Shown here piece after piece: positions 36,425-43,960 of a DNA stretch of 64,000 nucleotides (its first letter is position 1; the number at the start of each line of letters is the position of its first letter). This DNA comes from Massilia arenae. Lineage in GTDB: Bacteria; Pseudomonadota; Gammaproteobacteria; Burkholderiales; Burkholderiaceae_D. The position numbers and the translations under genes were made by a program. A model generated the notes under the pieces. The model made no database searches. It was not told the DNA's origin and worked only from the letters and a program-made list of their open reading frames with translations. Where the stretch lies: the NCBI RefSeq assembly GCF_008014745.1, contig NZ_VPFD01000004.1:183151-247150 (forward strand), given 5' to 3'.

Positions 36425-37069
36425 ATGAAATCGCGAGACAGTGCTTCACCACACCTGCGGATCGTCGTCGTGCTTTCCGCCACAGCACCCGGCATCGACC
36501 CGGATGCCGCCCAGGCTGCGCAGACCCGGCGCAGCACGGCGCTGCGCATCGGCCTGCTCGAATCGGGCTACGACCTCATCGCGTCGCTGCCGGCCGACGT
36601 CTTCCTGCCCGAGCGCATCGCCCAGTTGCAGCCCGACCTGATCATCGCCGACAGCGAGTCCGACGCGCGCGACGTGCTCGAGCACATCGTGATCGCCACC
36701 CGCGACGCGCGGCGGCCGATCGTCCTGTTCACCGAGGACGATGCGCCGGCCAGCATGGACGCGGCGATGGATGCCGGCGTCTCGGCCTATATCGTGGCCG
36801 GCCTGCAGGCCGAGCGCGTCAAGCCGGTGCTGGACGTGGCGCTGGCGCGCTTCCGGCGCGAGCAGAAGCTGCTCGATGAGCTGAGCGATACGCGCCAGAA
36901 GCTCGCGGAGCGCAAGACCGTCGACCGCGCCAAGGGCCTGCTCATGAACCGCTACAGCCTCACCGAGGAGCAGGCCTACCAGCGCCTGCGTACCCTGGCG
37001 ATGAACAAGAACCTCAAGCTGGCGGAAGTCGCACAGCGTTTGATCGACGTGGAAGACCTGCTGGGCTAG
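36425..37069 (+). CDS. nasT: Nitrate/nitrite-responsive ANTAR antiterminator NasT
   Basis: A 214-residue response regulator-like protein. The receiver domain (about 12-130) lacks a canonical phosphorylation pocket pattern but keeps PDLIIADSESDARDVLEH. The C-terminal ANTAR RNA-binding domain (about 150-212) contains ERKTVDRAKGLLMNRYSLTE and EEQAYQRLRTLAMNKNLKLA. NasT binds leader RNA to prevent termination and is held inactive by NasS without nitrate. The neighbouring nasS and the terminator-bearing leader before narK match this model. I chose the ATG at 36425; upstream in-frame codons are atypical. Confidence 0.9.
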   Translation: MKSRDSASPHLRIVVVLSATAPGIDPDAAQAAQTRRSTALRIGLLESGYDLIASLPADVFLPERIAQLQPDLIIADSESDARDVLEHIVIATRDARRPIVLFTEDDAPASMDAAMDAGVSAYIVAGLQAERVKPVLDVALARFRREQKLLDELSDTRQKLAERKTVDRAKGLLMNRYSLTEEQAYQRLRTLAMNKNLKLAEVAQRLIDVEDLLG

Positions 37070-37104
37070 GCCACGCTTCACTATATAAAAGGACAAGGAG
37101 ACGT

Positions 37105-38274
37105 ATGACATTGGCAGGCAGAGGCGCCTGGATCGCCGGCACCGACCGCCCTGAGATCGAGACCGTCCGCATCGGCTTCATGCCGCTGGCCGATTGCGCG
37201 CCGCTGGTGATGGCGTCGGTGCTGGGCTTCGACGAACAGTACGGGGTGCGCTTCGAGCTCACCCGCGAGCTGTCCTGGACCGCCATGCGCGACCGCCTGA
37301 TCGGCCAGCAGCTCGACGCGGCCCATGCGCTGTACGGGATGGTCTACGGCATCCAGAACGGCATCGGCACCCAGCAGTGCGATATGGCAGTGTTGATGAA
37401 CCTGCACCAGAACGGCCAGAACATCACGCTGTCGCGCGCGCTCGCCAACGCCGCCCTCGACCCCGGCATGCTCAGGCGCGAGGTGGACGAGAAAGGGCGC
37501 AAGCTCACCCTGGCCCACACCTTCCCGACCGGGAACCACGCGATGTTCCTGTATTACTGGCTGGCCGCGCACGGCATCGACCCGCTGGTGGACTGCCAGG
37601 CGGTGACGGTGCCGCCCGGGCAGATGGCGGCCAGCCTGGCGGCCGGCCATATGGATGGCTTTTGCGCGGGCGAACCGTGGGGCCAGCGTGCGCAGCGCGA
37701 CGGCGCCGGGGTGCAGGCCGCGTCCAGCGAACAGATATGGCCGAACCACCCGGGCAAGGCGCTCGGCACGCGCGCCGACTTCGCCGCCAGCCACCCGAAC
37801 ACCTGCCGCGCGATGATCGCCGCGCTATTGGAAGCCGCGCGCTGGCTCGATGCCTCGCGCACCAACCGCGAAGCCGCGGCCGAGGTACTGGCCAGTCCTG
37901 CCTACGTCAATGCCAGCCGCGAGACGCTCCAATTCTGCCTGGCCGGCAGCCATATCGACGAGCATCGGGAAGGCGGCGCCTGGCGCGGCCACAACGGCCT
38001 GCGCTTCCATGCCGACGGCGAGGCCAACTTCCCGTGGCTGTCGGACGGCATGTGGTTCATGACCCAGCACCGGCGCTGGGGCTTGCTGCGCGAAGCACCC
38101 GCCTACCTGGCGCTGGCGGCCCAGGTCAACCGCATCGACCTGTATCGCGAGGCGGCCGAACGCACCGGCACCATGCTGCCCAGCTCCCCGATGCGCAGCT
38201 CGACCCTGCTCAATGGCCGGGTATGGGACGGCAGCGACCCGCAAGCCTGGGCCGGCGCACCATCCGGATCTTGA
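37105..38274 (+). CDS. nasS: Nitrate/nitrite sensor NasS (cytoplasmic NrtA-like protein)
   Basis: A 389-residue periplasmic-binding-protein fold related to NrtA/CmpA but with no signal peptide, as expected of NasS. Visible: VRIGFMPLADCAPLVMASVL, LDAAHALYGMVYGIQNGIG and FCAGEPWGQRAQRDGAG (ligand pocket), and TCRAMIAALLEAARWLD. In known systems NasS sequesters NasT until nitrate or nitrite binds. It is 35 bases downstream of nasT. Confidence 0.9.
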   Translation: MTLAGRGAWIAGTDRPEIETVRIGFMPLADCAPLVMASVLGFDEQYGVRFELTRELSWTAMRDRLIGQQLDAAHALYGMVYGIQNGIGTQQCDMAVLMNLHQNGQNITLSRALANAALDPGMLRREVDEKGRKLTLAHTFPTGNHAMFLYYWLAAHGIDPLVDCQAVTVPPGQMAASLAAGHMDGFCAGEPWGQRAQRDGAGVQAASSEQIWPNHPGKALGTRADFAASHPNTCRAMIAALLEAARWLDASRTNREAAAEVLASPAYVNASRETLQFCLAGSHIDEHREGGAWRGHNGLRFHADGEANFPWLSDGMWFMTQHRRWGLLREAPAYLALAAQVNRIDLYREAAERTGTMLPSSPMRSSTLLNGRVWDGSDPQAWAGAPSGS

Positions 38275-38288
38275 ACGCGGTGCAGGCG

Positions 38289-38316
38289 GGTGCATCATCC
38301 TGGGGAGCGATGCACC
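38289..38316. promoter_or_regulatory. GGTGCATC-N12-GATGCACC dyad, candidate NtrC enhancer
   Basis: A perfect 8-bp dyad about 80-105 bases upstream of the predicted sigma-54 transcription start. The TGCACC/GGTGCA half-sites are those of NtrC, but arranged outward rather than in the classical inward order. A second partial arrangement, TGCACC-N5-GCAGCA, begins at 38311. Confidence 0.5.
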
Positions 38317-38368
38317 GCAATGCAGCATCCGGATCCGCCCGGCTTGCGTACGCCCCCTGAAGCCCTGG

Positions 38369-38384
38369 TGGCACGCCTCTTGCT
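38369..38384 (+). promoter_or_regulatory. Sigma-54 promoter of the nitrate assimilation operon
   Basis: TGGCACG-N4-TTGCT matches the -24/-12 consensus exactly, with GG at 38370-38371 and GC at 38382-38383. The predicted start is near 38395, giving a 140-base leader before narK. It implies RpoN plus an activator such as NtrC. Confidence 0.85.
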
Positions 38385-38435
38385 CATACCAATGACAGGA
38401 TCAATGGCGATTCTTCTCACGAACATTTTCACTTA

Positions 38436-38457
38436 GCTGGCCCAACGCGGGGACGGC
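38436..38457 (+). promoter_or_regulatory. Leader hairpin with ANTAR-type hexaloop
   Basis: A seven-pair stem with one G.A mismatch (GCTG-G-CCC / GGG-A-CGGC) closes the six-base loop AACGCG. The A at loop position 1 and G at position 4 are the residues that ANTAR proteins require. Only one such hairpin was found; known NasT targets usually have two. It lies just upstream of the terminator. Confidence 0.5.
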
Positions 38458-38468
38458 AACAGGACAAC

Positions 38469-38519
38469 GGCGTCCGCAGCTACTGCCCCCGGCAGCAAGC
38501 GCGGACGCCTTTTCGTTTT
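38469..38519 (+). terminator. Leader attenuator (intrinsic terminator) before narK
   Basis: GGCGTCCGC (38469-38477) pairs with GCGGACGCC (38501-38509), with a nested CTGCC/GGCAG hairpin inside, followed by TTTTCGTTTT. It lies 15 bases before the narK ATG, so transcription would stop unless antiterminated. An upstream segment (38447-38455) can pair with 38471-38477 instead. Confidence 0.8.
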
Positions 38520-38533
38520 CCAAAGGAAGAACA

Positions 38534-39832
38534 ATGGCCAGCAAAGCAGACAGCATCAAGCTCTTTTCCTTCGAGGGGGCGCCCATGCGCGCCTTCCACC
38601 TGACCTGGGTCGCCTTCTTCATCTGCTTCTTCGCGTGGTTCGCCTGCGCGCCGCTGATGCCGGTCATCAAGGGCGAGTTCGGGCTCTCGATGGAGCAGAT
38701 CGCCAACATCAATATCGCGGCGGTCGCGATCACCATCTTCGTGCGTCTGCTGGTCGGCCCGCTGTGCGACCGCTACGGCCCGCGCAAGACCTATACGGGC
38801 TTGCTCCTCATCGGCGCGATTCCCGTGCTGGGCGTGGCGATGGCGCAGAGCTACGAGGCCTTCCTGCTGGCGCGCCTGGGCATCGGCGCGGTCGGCGCCA
38901 GCTTCGTCATCACCCAGTACCACACCTCCGTCATGTTCGGACCGAAGGTGGTCGGCACCGCCAACGCGGCGGCCGCCGGCTGGGGCAATGCCGGCGGCGG
39001 CGCCGCACAGGCGCTCATGCCGCTGATGCTGACGGCCATCGTGATGCTGGGCGTGAGCCAGTCGCTGAGCTGGCGCCTGGCGCTGGTGGTGCCCGGCGTG
39101 ATGATGATCGTGATGGCCTTCTTCTACTGGCGTTACACGCAGGATTGCCCGGCCGGTAACTACGACGACTTGCGCAAGACCGGCCTGATGCCGGAGGGCG
39201 GCGGCAAGGGCGGCTGGGCGAGCTTCGTTGCCGGTTGCCGCAACTACCGCGCCTGGCTGCTGTTCGTCACCTATGGCGCCTGCTTCGGCATCGAGATCTT
39301 CATCCACAACATCGCCGCCGTGTATTACGTCGAGCACTTCGACCTGTCGCTGGCGCAGGCCGGCATGGCGGCCGGCAGCTTCGGCCTGCTGGCGCTGTTC
39401 GCCCGCGCGCTGGGCGGCTGGCTGTCGGACAAGGCCGCACTCTCCGGTGACCTGAACCGCCGCGTGACCGTGCTGTTCGTGCTGATGATCGGCGAAGGCC
39501 TTGGTTTGCTGTGGTTCGCCCAGGCCGAGGGCGTCGTGTTCGCCGTGGTCGCGATGCTGGTGTTCGGCCTGTTCACCCACATGGCCTGCGGCGCCACCTA
39601 TGCGCTGGTGCCGTTCATCGCACCGAAGGCGCTGGGCGGCGTGGCCGGCATCGTCGGCGCCGGCGGCAACGTCGGCGCGGTGGCGGCCGGCTTCCTGATG
39701 AAGGGTACGGGCGACATCAAGCAGACGCTCACGATCCTCAGCGGCCTGGTGCTGGTCGCCAGCGTCTGCGCCATCGCAGCCCGATTCACCGCGACCAGCG
39801 CCGACACGGCGCCGGCAGCCGCAGCAGCTTAA
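38534..39832 (+). CDS. narK: Nitrate/nitrite MFS transporter (NarK/NasA type)
   Basis: A 432-residue inner-membrane protein with 12 helices. Nitrate signatures are visible in helix 5, GWGNAGGGAAQALMPLMLTA (about 155-175), and in helix 11, GGVAGIVGAGGNVGAVAAGF (about 375-395). R and K residues after helix 2 (RLLVGPLCDRYGPRKTYTG) form the MFS loop. It supplies the reductases encoded downstream. RBS AAAGGAAG precedes the ATG. Confidence 0.93.
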   Translation: MASKADSIKLFSFEGAPMRAFHLTWVAFFICFFAWFACAPLMPVIKGEFGLSMEQIANINIAAVAITIFVRLLVGPLCDRYGPRKTYTGLLLIGAIPVLGVAMAQSYEAFLLARLGIGAVGASFVITQYHTSVMFGPKVVGTANAAAAGWGNAGGGAAQALMPLMLTAIVMLGVSQSLSWRLALVVPGVMMIVMAFFYWRYTQDCPAGNYDDLRKTGLMPEGGGKGGWASFVAGCRNYRAWLLFVTYGACFGIEIFIHNIAAVYYVEHFDLSLAQAGMAAGSFGLLALFARALGGWLSDKAALSGDLNRRVTVLFVLMIGEGLGLLWFAQAEGVVFAVVAMLVFGLFTHMACGATYALVPFIAPKALGGVAGIVGAGGNVGAVAAGFLMKGTGDIKQTLTILSGLVLVASVCAIAARFTATSADTAPAAAAA

Positions 39833-39846
39833 ATTAGGAGCAGCAA

Positions 39847-42375
39847 ATGCATATCGTCGTCATCGGCCACGGCATGGTGGGCCACAAATTCCTCGAAACC
39901 CTGGCCGCCAGCGGCCGGCAAGACTTGCGCATCACGGTGCTGGGCGAAGAGCCGCGGCCGGCCTACGACCGCGTGCACCTGTCGGAATTCTTTGCTGGTA
40001 AAAGTGCGGAAGACCTGTCGCTGGTTGCGCCGGGCTTCTTCGAACGTGAAGACATGGTGCTGCGCCTGAACGCGAAGGTGGTCGGGATCGACCGAGCGGC
40101 GAAGACGGTGACGCTGGCCGACGGTGCCTCTGTCGCTTATGATCGCTTGGTGTTGGCGACCGGTTCCTATCCATTCGTGCCGCCGGTCCCGGGCGCCGAT
40201 CGCAAGGACTGCTTCGTCTATCGCACCATCGAAGACCTGGAAGCGATGCAGGAATGCGGCGCACGCTCGAAGTCGGGCGTCGTGATCGGCGGCGGCCTGC
40301 TGGGCCTCGAATGCGCCAAGGCGCTGCGCGACCTGGGTCTTAACGCCCACGTGGTCGAATTCGCGCCGCGCCTGATGGCGGTGCAGGTCGACGATTCCGG
40401 CGCGCGCGTGCTGCGCACCCGCATCGAGGAGCTGGGCGTTGGCGTCCATACGGGCAAGAATACGCTGGCCATCGTGGATGGCGAAGACACCACTCACCGC
40501 ATGCAGTTCGCCGACGGCAGCCACCTGGATACCGACATGATCGTGTTCTCGGCCGGCATCCGCCCGCGCGACGAACTGGCGCGTGTGTCCGGACTGGAGA
40601 TTGGGCCGCGCGGTGGCATCGTCATCGACGACCGCTGCCAGACCTCGGACCCGCACGTCTACGCCATCGGCGAATGCGCCTTGTGGAACGGCCAGCTGTA
40701 TGGCCTGGTCGCGCCGGGCTACGATATGGCGCGTACCGCGGCGCGGCATCTGCTGGGCACCGAATGCGGTTTTGTCGGCGCCGACATGAGCACCAAGCTG
40801 AAACTGATGGGCGTGGACGTGGCCAGCATCGGCGACGCCCATGGCGCCACGCCGGGCAGCCGCAGCTATCAATTCATGGACGAGCGCAAGCAGGTCTATC
40901 GCAAGATCGTCGTCTCCAGCTGCGGCAAATACCTGCTGGGCGGCGTGCTGGTGGGCGAGGCGTCCGCCTATGGCGCGCTGCTGCAGACGATGCTCAACAA
41001 GATCGAGCTGCCGGAAGCGCCGGAATACCTGATCCTGCCCGAGAGCGGCGGCGCGGCCCGTCCGGCGATCGGCGTCGACAAGCTGCCGGCAACGGCCCAG
41101 GTCTGCTCGTGCAACGATGTCAGCAAGGGAGCGTTGTGCGAGGCGGTCGCCGGCGGCGCCACCACCATCGGCGCCCTCAAGAGCTGCACCTCGGCCGGCA
41201 CCGCCTGCGGCGGCTGCGTGCCATTGGTAACCCAGGTCCTCAACGCCGAGCTGAAGAAACTGGGCGTGGCGGTCAACAACCACCTGTGCGAACACTTTCC
41301 CTACTCGCGCCAGGAGCTGTACCACCTGGTGCGGGTGGAAGGCATCAAGGATTTCGGCGAGCTGCTGGCGCGCCACGGCAAGGGGCTCGGCTGCGACGTC
41401 TGCAAGCCGACCGCCGCTAATATCCTGGCCTCGGTGTGGAACGATTTCGTCCTGAAACCGAAGCACGCCAGCCTGCAGGATTCGAACGACTACTTCCTCG
41501 GCAATATCCAAAAGGACGGCACGTACTCGGTGGTGCCGCGCATGCCGGGCGGCGAAGTCACGGCCGACGGCCTGATCGCGGTGGGGATGGTGGCCAAGAA
41601 GTACGGCCTGTACACCAAGATCACCGGCGGCCAGCGGGTCGACCTGTTCGGCGCCCGCGTGGACCAGCTGCCCGCGATCTGGGAAGAGCTGATCGCGGCC
41701 GGCTTCGAATCGGGCCACGCCTACGGCAAATCGCTGCGCACCGTGAAATCCTGCGTCGGCTCGACCTGGTGCCGCTTTGGCGTCGGTGACAGCGTGGGCT
41801 TCGCCATCGCGCTGGAGAACCGTTATAAAGGTTTGCGCGCGCCGCACAAGATCAAGTTCGGCGTTTCTGGCTGCACCCGCGAGTGCGCCGAAGCCCAGGG
41901 CAAGGACGTCGGCCTGATCGCCACCGACAAGGGCTGGAACCTGTACGTGTGCGGTAACGGCGGCATGAAGCCGCGCCATGCCGAACTGATAGCCTCGAAC
42001 CTCTCCGAAGAAGAAGTGGTGCGCCTGACCGACCGCTTCCTGATGTTCTACGTGCGCACCGCCGAACGCCTGCAGCGCACCAGCACCTGGCGCGAAAACC
42101 TGGAAGGCGGTCTCGATTACCTCAAGGCCGTGGTAATCGACGACAGCCTCGGCATTGCGCAGGAACTGGAAGCGCAGATGCAGCACGTGGTCGACACCTA
42201 TGCCTGCGAGTGGAAGGAAGCCGTCACCGATCCGAACGTGCGCCGCCGCTTCCGTCACTTCGTCAACAGCCCGCAGGTAGACGAGAACGTCGTGTTCGTG
42301 CCCGAGCGCGGCCAGGTGCGTCCGGCCACCTTCGACGAGCGTCGCCGCGTCATTCCCATCGCCACCGCAGCCTGA
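39847..42375 (+). CDS. nirB: NADH-dependent nitrite reductase large subunit NirB
   Basis: An 842-residue cytoplasmic enzyme reducing nitrite to ammonium. Order of domains: FAD/NAD oxidoreductase (about 1-400, MHIVVIGHGMVGHKFLETLA), BFD-type [2Fe-2S] domain with CSCNDVSKGALC and CTSAGTACGGC (about 418-460), then the sulfite/nitrite reductase domain with siroheme/[4Fe-4S] ligands in CVGSTWC and SGCTRECAEAQ (about 637-690). Length is as expected. It starts 14 bases after narK and is followed 10 bases later by nirD. Confidence 0.97.
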   Translation: MHIVVIGHGMVGHKFLETLAASGRQDLRITVLGEEPRPAYDRVHLSEFFAGKSAEDLSLVAPGFFEREDMVLRLNAKVVGIDRAAKTVTLADGASVAYDRLVLATGSYPFVPPVPGADRKDCFVYRTIEDLEAMQECGARSKSGVVIGGGLLGLECAKALRDLGLNAHVVEFAPRLMAVQVDDSGARVLRTRIEELGVGVHTGKNTLAIVDGEDTTHRMQFADGSHLDTDMIVFSAGIRPRDELARVSGLEIGPRGGIVIDDRCQTSDPHVYAIGECALWNGQLYGLVAPGYDMARTAARHLLGTECGFVGADMSTKLKLMGVDVASIGDAHGATPGSRSYQFMDERKQVYRKIVVSSCGKYLLGGVLVGEASAYGALLQTMLNKIELPEAPEYLILPESGGAARPAIGVDKLPATAQVCSCNDVSKGALCEAVAGGATTIGALKSCTSAGTACGGCVPLVTQVLNAELKKLGVAVNNHLCEHFPYSRQELYHLVRVEGIKDFGELLARHGKGLGCDVCKPTAANILASVWNDFVLKPKHASLQDSNDYFLGNIQKDGTYSVVPRMPGGEVTADGLIAVGMVAKKYGLYTKITGGQRVDLFGARVDQLPAIWEELIAAGFESGHAYGKSLRTVKSCVGSTWCRFGVGDSVGFAIALENRYKGLRAPHKIKFGVSGCTRECAEAQGKDVGLIATDKGWNLYVCGNGGMKPRHAELIASNLSEEEVVRLTDRFLMFYVRTAERLQRTSTWRENLEGGLDYLKAVVIDDSLGIAQELEAQMQHVVDTYACEWKEAVTDPNVRRRFRHFVNSPQVDENVVFVPERGQVRPATFDERRRVIPIATAA

Positions 42376-42385
42376 AGGAGCCATC

Positions 42386-42733
42386 ATGCACCGTGATCTT
42401 CAACTCGAACGCTGGACCGCCGTCTGCCTACTTTCCGACATCGTGCCCGATACCGGCGTGTGCGCCTTGCTGAACGGCCACCAGGTGGCCGTGTTCCGCG
42501 TCGGCGCCGATGAGCCGAGGGTATTCGCCATCGATAACTACGATCCCAATTCGCAGGCCGCCGTGCTGTCGCGCGGGCTGGTGGGCAGCATCGGCGAGCG
42601 CATCGTGGTCGCGTCACCGATCTACAAGCAGCATTTCGACCTGCAGAGCGGCGAGTGCCTGGAAGCGCCGGCGCAATCGGTCGCCAGCTATCCGGCGCGG
42701 ATCGACGGCGGGCAGGTGTGGGTCGCCGCATGA
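42386..42733 (+). CDS. nirD: Nitrite reductase small subunit NirD
   Basis: A 115-residue Rieske-fold protein that partners NirB. Visible: LLSDIVPDTGVCALLNGHQV, FRVGADEPRVFAIDNYDP and GLVGSIGERIVVASPIYKQH. The iron-sulfur Cys/His ligands of true Rieske proteins are absent, as is normal for NirD. The stop overlaps the next gene by 4 bases (ATGA). Confidence 0.95.
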   Translation: MHRDLQLERWTAVCLLSDIVPDTGVCALLNGHQVAVFRVGADEPRVFAIDNYDPNSQAAVLSRGLVGSIGERIVVASPIYKQHFDLQSGECLEAPAQSVASYPARIDGGQVWVAA

Positions 42734-43947
42734 AGCCCTCTTTGGTCGTAGTCGGCAACGGCATGGCCGGCATGCGCACCGTCGAGGAGCTGCTGGCGCT
42801 GGCGCCCGACCTCTACGACATCACCGTGTTCGGCGCCGAACCGCGCGTAAACTACAACCGCATCATGCTGTCGCCGGTGCTGGCAGGCGAGAAGACAGCG
42901 GACGAGATCGTGCTGCATCCGCGCAGCTGGTATGAGGAGCACGGCATCACTCTGTACGCGGGCGATCCGGTGGTGGCGATCGACCGCAAGCGGCGCATCG
43001 TACGCGCGCGTTCTGGCAAGGAGGTGCAGTACGACCGCCTGCTGCTGGCCACCGGTTCGCAACCGTTCATCGTGCCGGTACCGGGCGCCGATCTGCCAGG
43101 CGTGGTGGGCTTTCGCGACCTGGACGACGTCGACACCATGTTGCAGGCCGCGCGTGACGGCAAGCACGCGGTCGTGATCGGCGGCGGCCTGCTCGGACTG
43201 GAAGCAGCCAACGGCCTGCTTCGGCGCGGCATGGACGTCACCGTGGTGCACCTGACGGGGAGCCTGCTCAACCAGCAGCTCGACGTCGACGCCTCGCTGC
43301 TGCTCAAGATCGCGCTGGAGGGCCGCGGCCTGCGCATCCTGCTGGGCGCCGAGACCGAGGCCATCCTCGGCAATGGCAAGGTGGAGGGCGTGCGCTTCAA
43401 GGACGGCAGCGAGGCGCCGGCCGACCTGGTGGTGATGGCGGCCGGCGTGCGTCCGAATGTGGCGCTGGCGCGCGCCGCGGGCCTCCACGTCGAGCGCGCC
43501 ATCGTGGTCGACGACACCTTGCAGAGCTATGACCCGCGCGTGTACGCGGTGGGCGAATGCGTCCAGCACCGCAAGGCGACCTTCGGCCTGGTGGCGCCGA
43601 TCTGGGACCAGGCGCGGGTGTGCGCCGCCCACCTGGCCGGCCTGGGCCATCGCCGCTACGTGCAGCAGGCCACGGCCACCAAGCTGAAAGTCACCGGCAT
43701 CGACCTGTATTCGGCTGGCGACATCGTCGGCGGACCGGGCACGCAAGACCTGGTGCTGCGCGACCGCCGCGCCGGCGTCTATAAGCGCCTGGTGCTCGAA
43801 GGGAACCGCATCACCGGCGCCGTGCTGTATGGCGACGTGCTCGACGGCCCCTGGTATTTCGACCTGATCCAGCGTGGGGCCGACGTGTCGGCGCTGCGCG
43901 ATCGATTGTTGTTCGGGCCTGCAATGTGTGAAGCGCAGGCCGCGTAG
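42730..43947 (+). CDS. NAD(P)H/FAD oxidoreductase, electron donor of assimilatory nitrate reductase
   Basis: A 405-residue flavoprotein homologous to the N-terminal third of NirB but lacking its iron-sulfur and siroheme domains. FAD site LVVVGNGMAGMRTVEELLAL at the start; NAD site AVVIGGGLLGLEAANGLLRR near 145; closing FAD motif YDPRVYAVGECVQHR near 265. It is coupled to nirD by ATGA and sits 13 bases before the nitrate reductase gene, the place of NasB-type donors. Confidence 0.88.
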   Translation: MKPSLVVVGNGMAGMRTVEELLALAPDLYDITVFGAEPRVNYNRIMLSPVLAGEKTADEIVLHPRSWYEEHGITLYAGDPVVAIDRKRRIVRARSGKEVQYDRLLLATGSQPFIVPVPGADLPGVVGFRDLDDVDTMLQAARDGKHAVVIGGGLLGLEAANGLLRRGMDVTVVHLTGSLLNQQLDVDASLLLKIALEGRGLRILLGAETEAILGNGKVEGVRFKDGSEAPADLVVMAAGVRPNVALARAAGLHVERAIVVDDTLQSYDPRVYAVGECVQHRKATFGLVAPIWDQARVCAAHLAGLGHRRYVQQATATKLKVTGIDLYSAGDIVGGPGTQDLVLRDRRAGVYKRLVLEGNRITGAVLYGDVLDGPWYFDLIQRGADVSALRDRLLFGPAMCEAQAA

Positions 43948-43960
43948 AAGAGAGTCACTT

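Noticed and set aside
38389..38407. CCA-A-TGA/TCA-A-TGG hairpin as a first ANTAR stem-loop
   Set aside because: The loop has five bases and the 5' arm lies upstream of the predicted sigma-54 transcription start, so it would not be fully transcribed.
39829..42387. An 852-codon minus-strand ORF opposite nirB, and similar long antisense ORFs such as 10530-12884 opposite the dehydrogenase
   Set aside because: They are exact shadows of well-supported genes on the other strand, are low-complexity and rich in Arg, His, Gln and Ala, and show no family motifs. High GC keeps such frames open.
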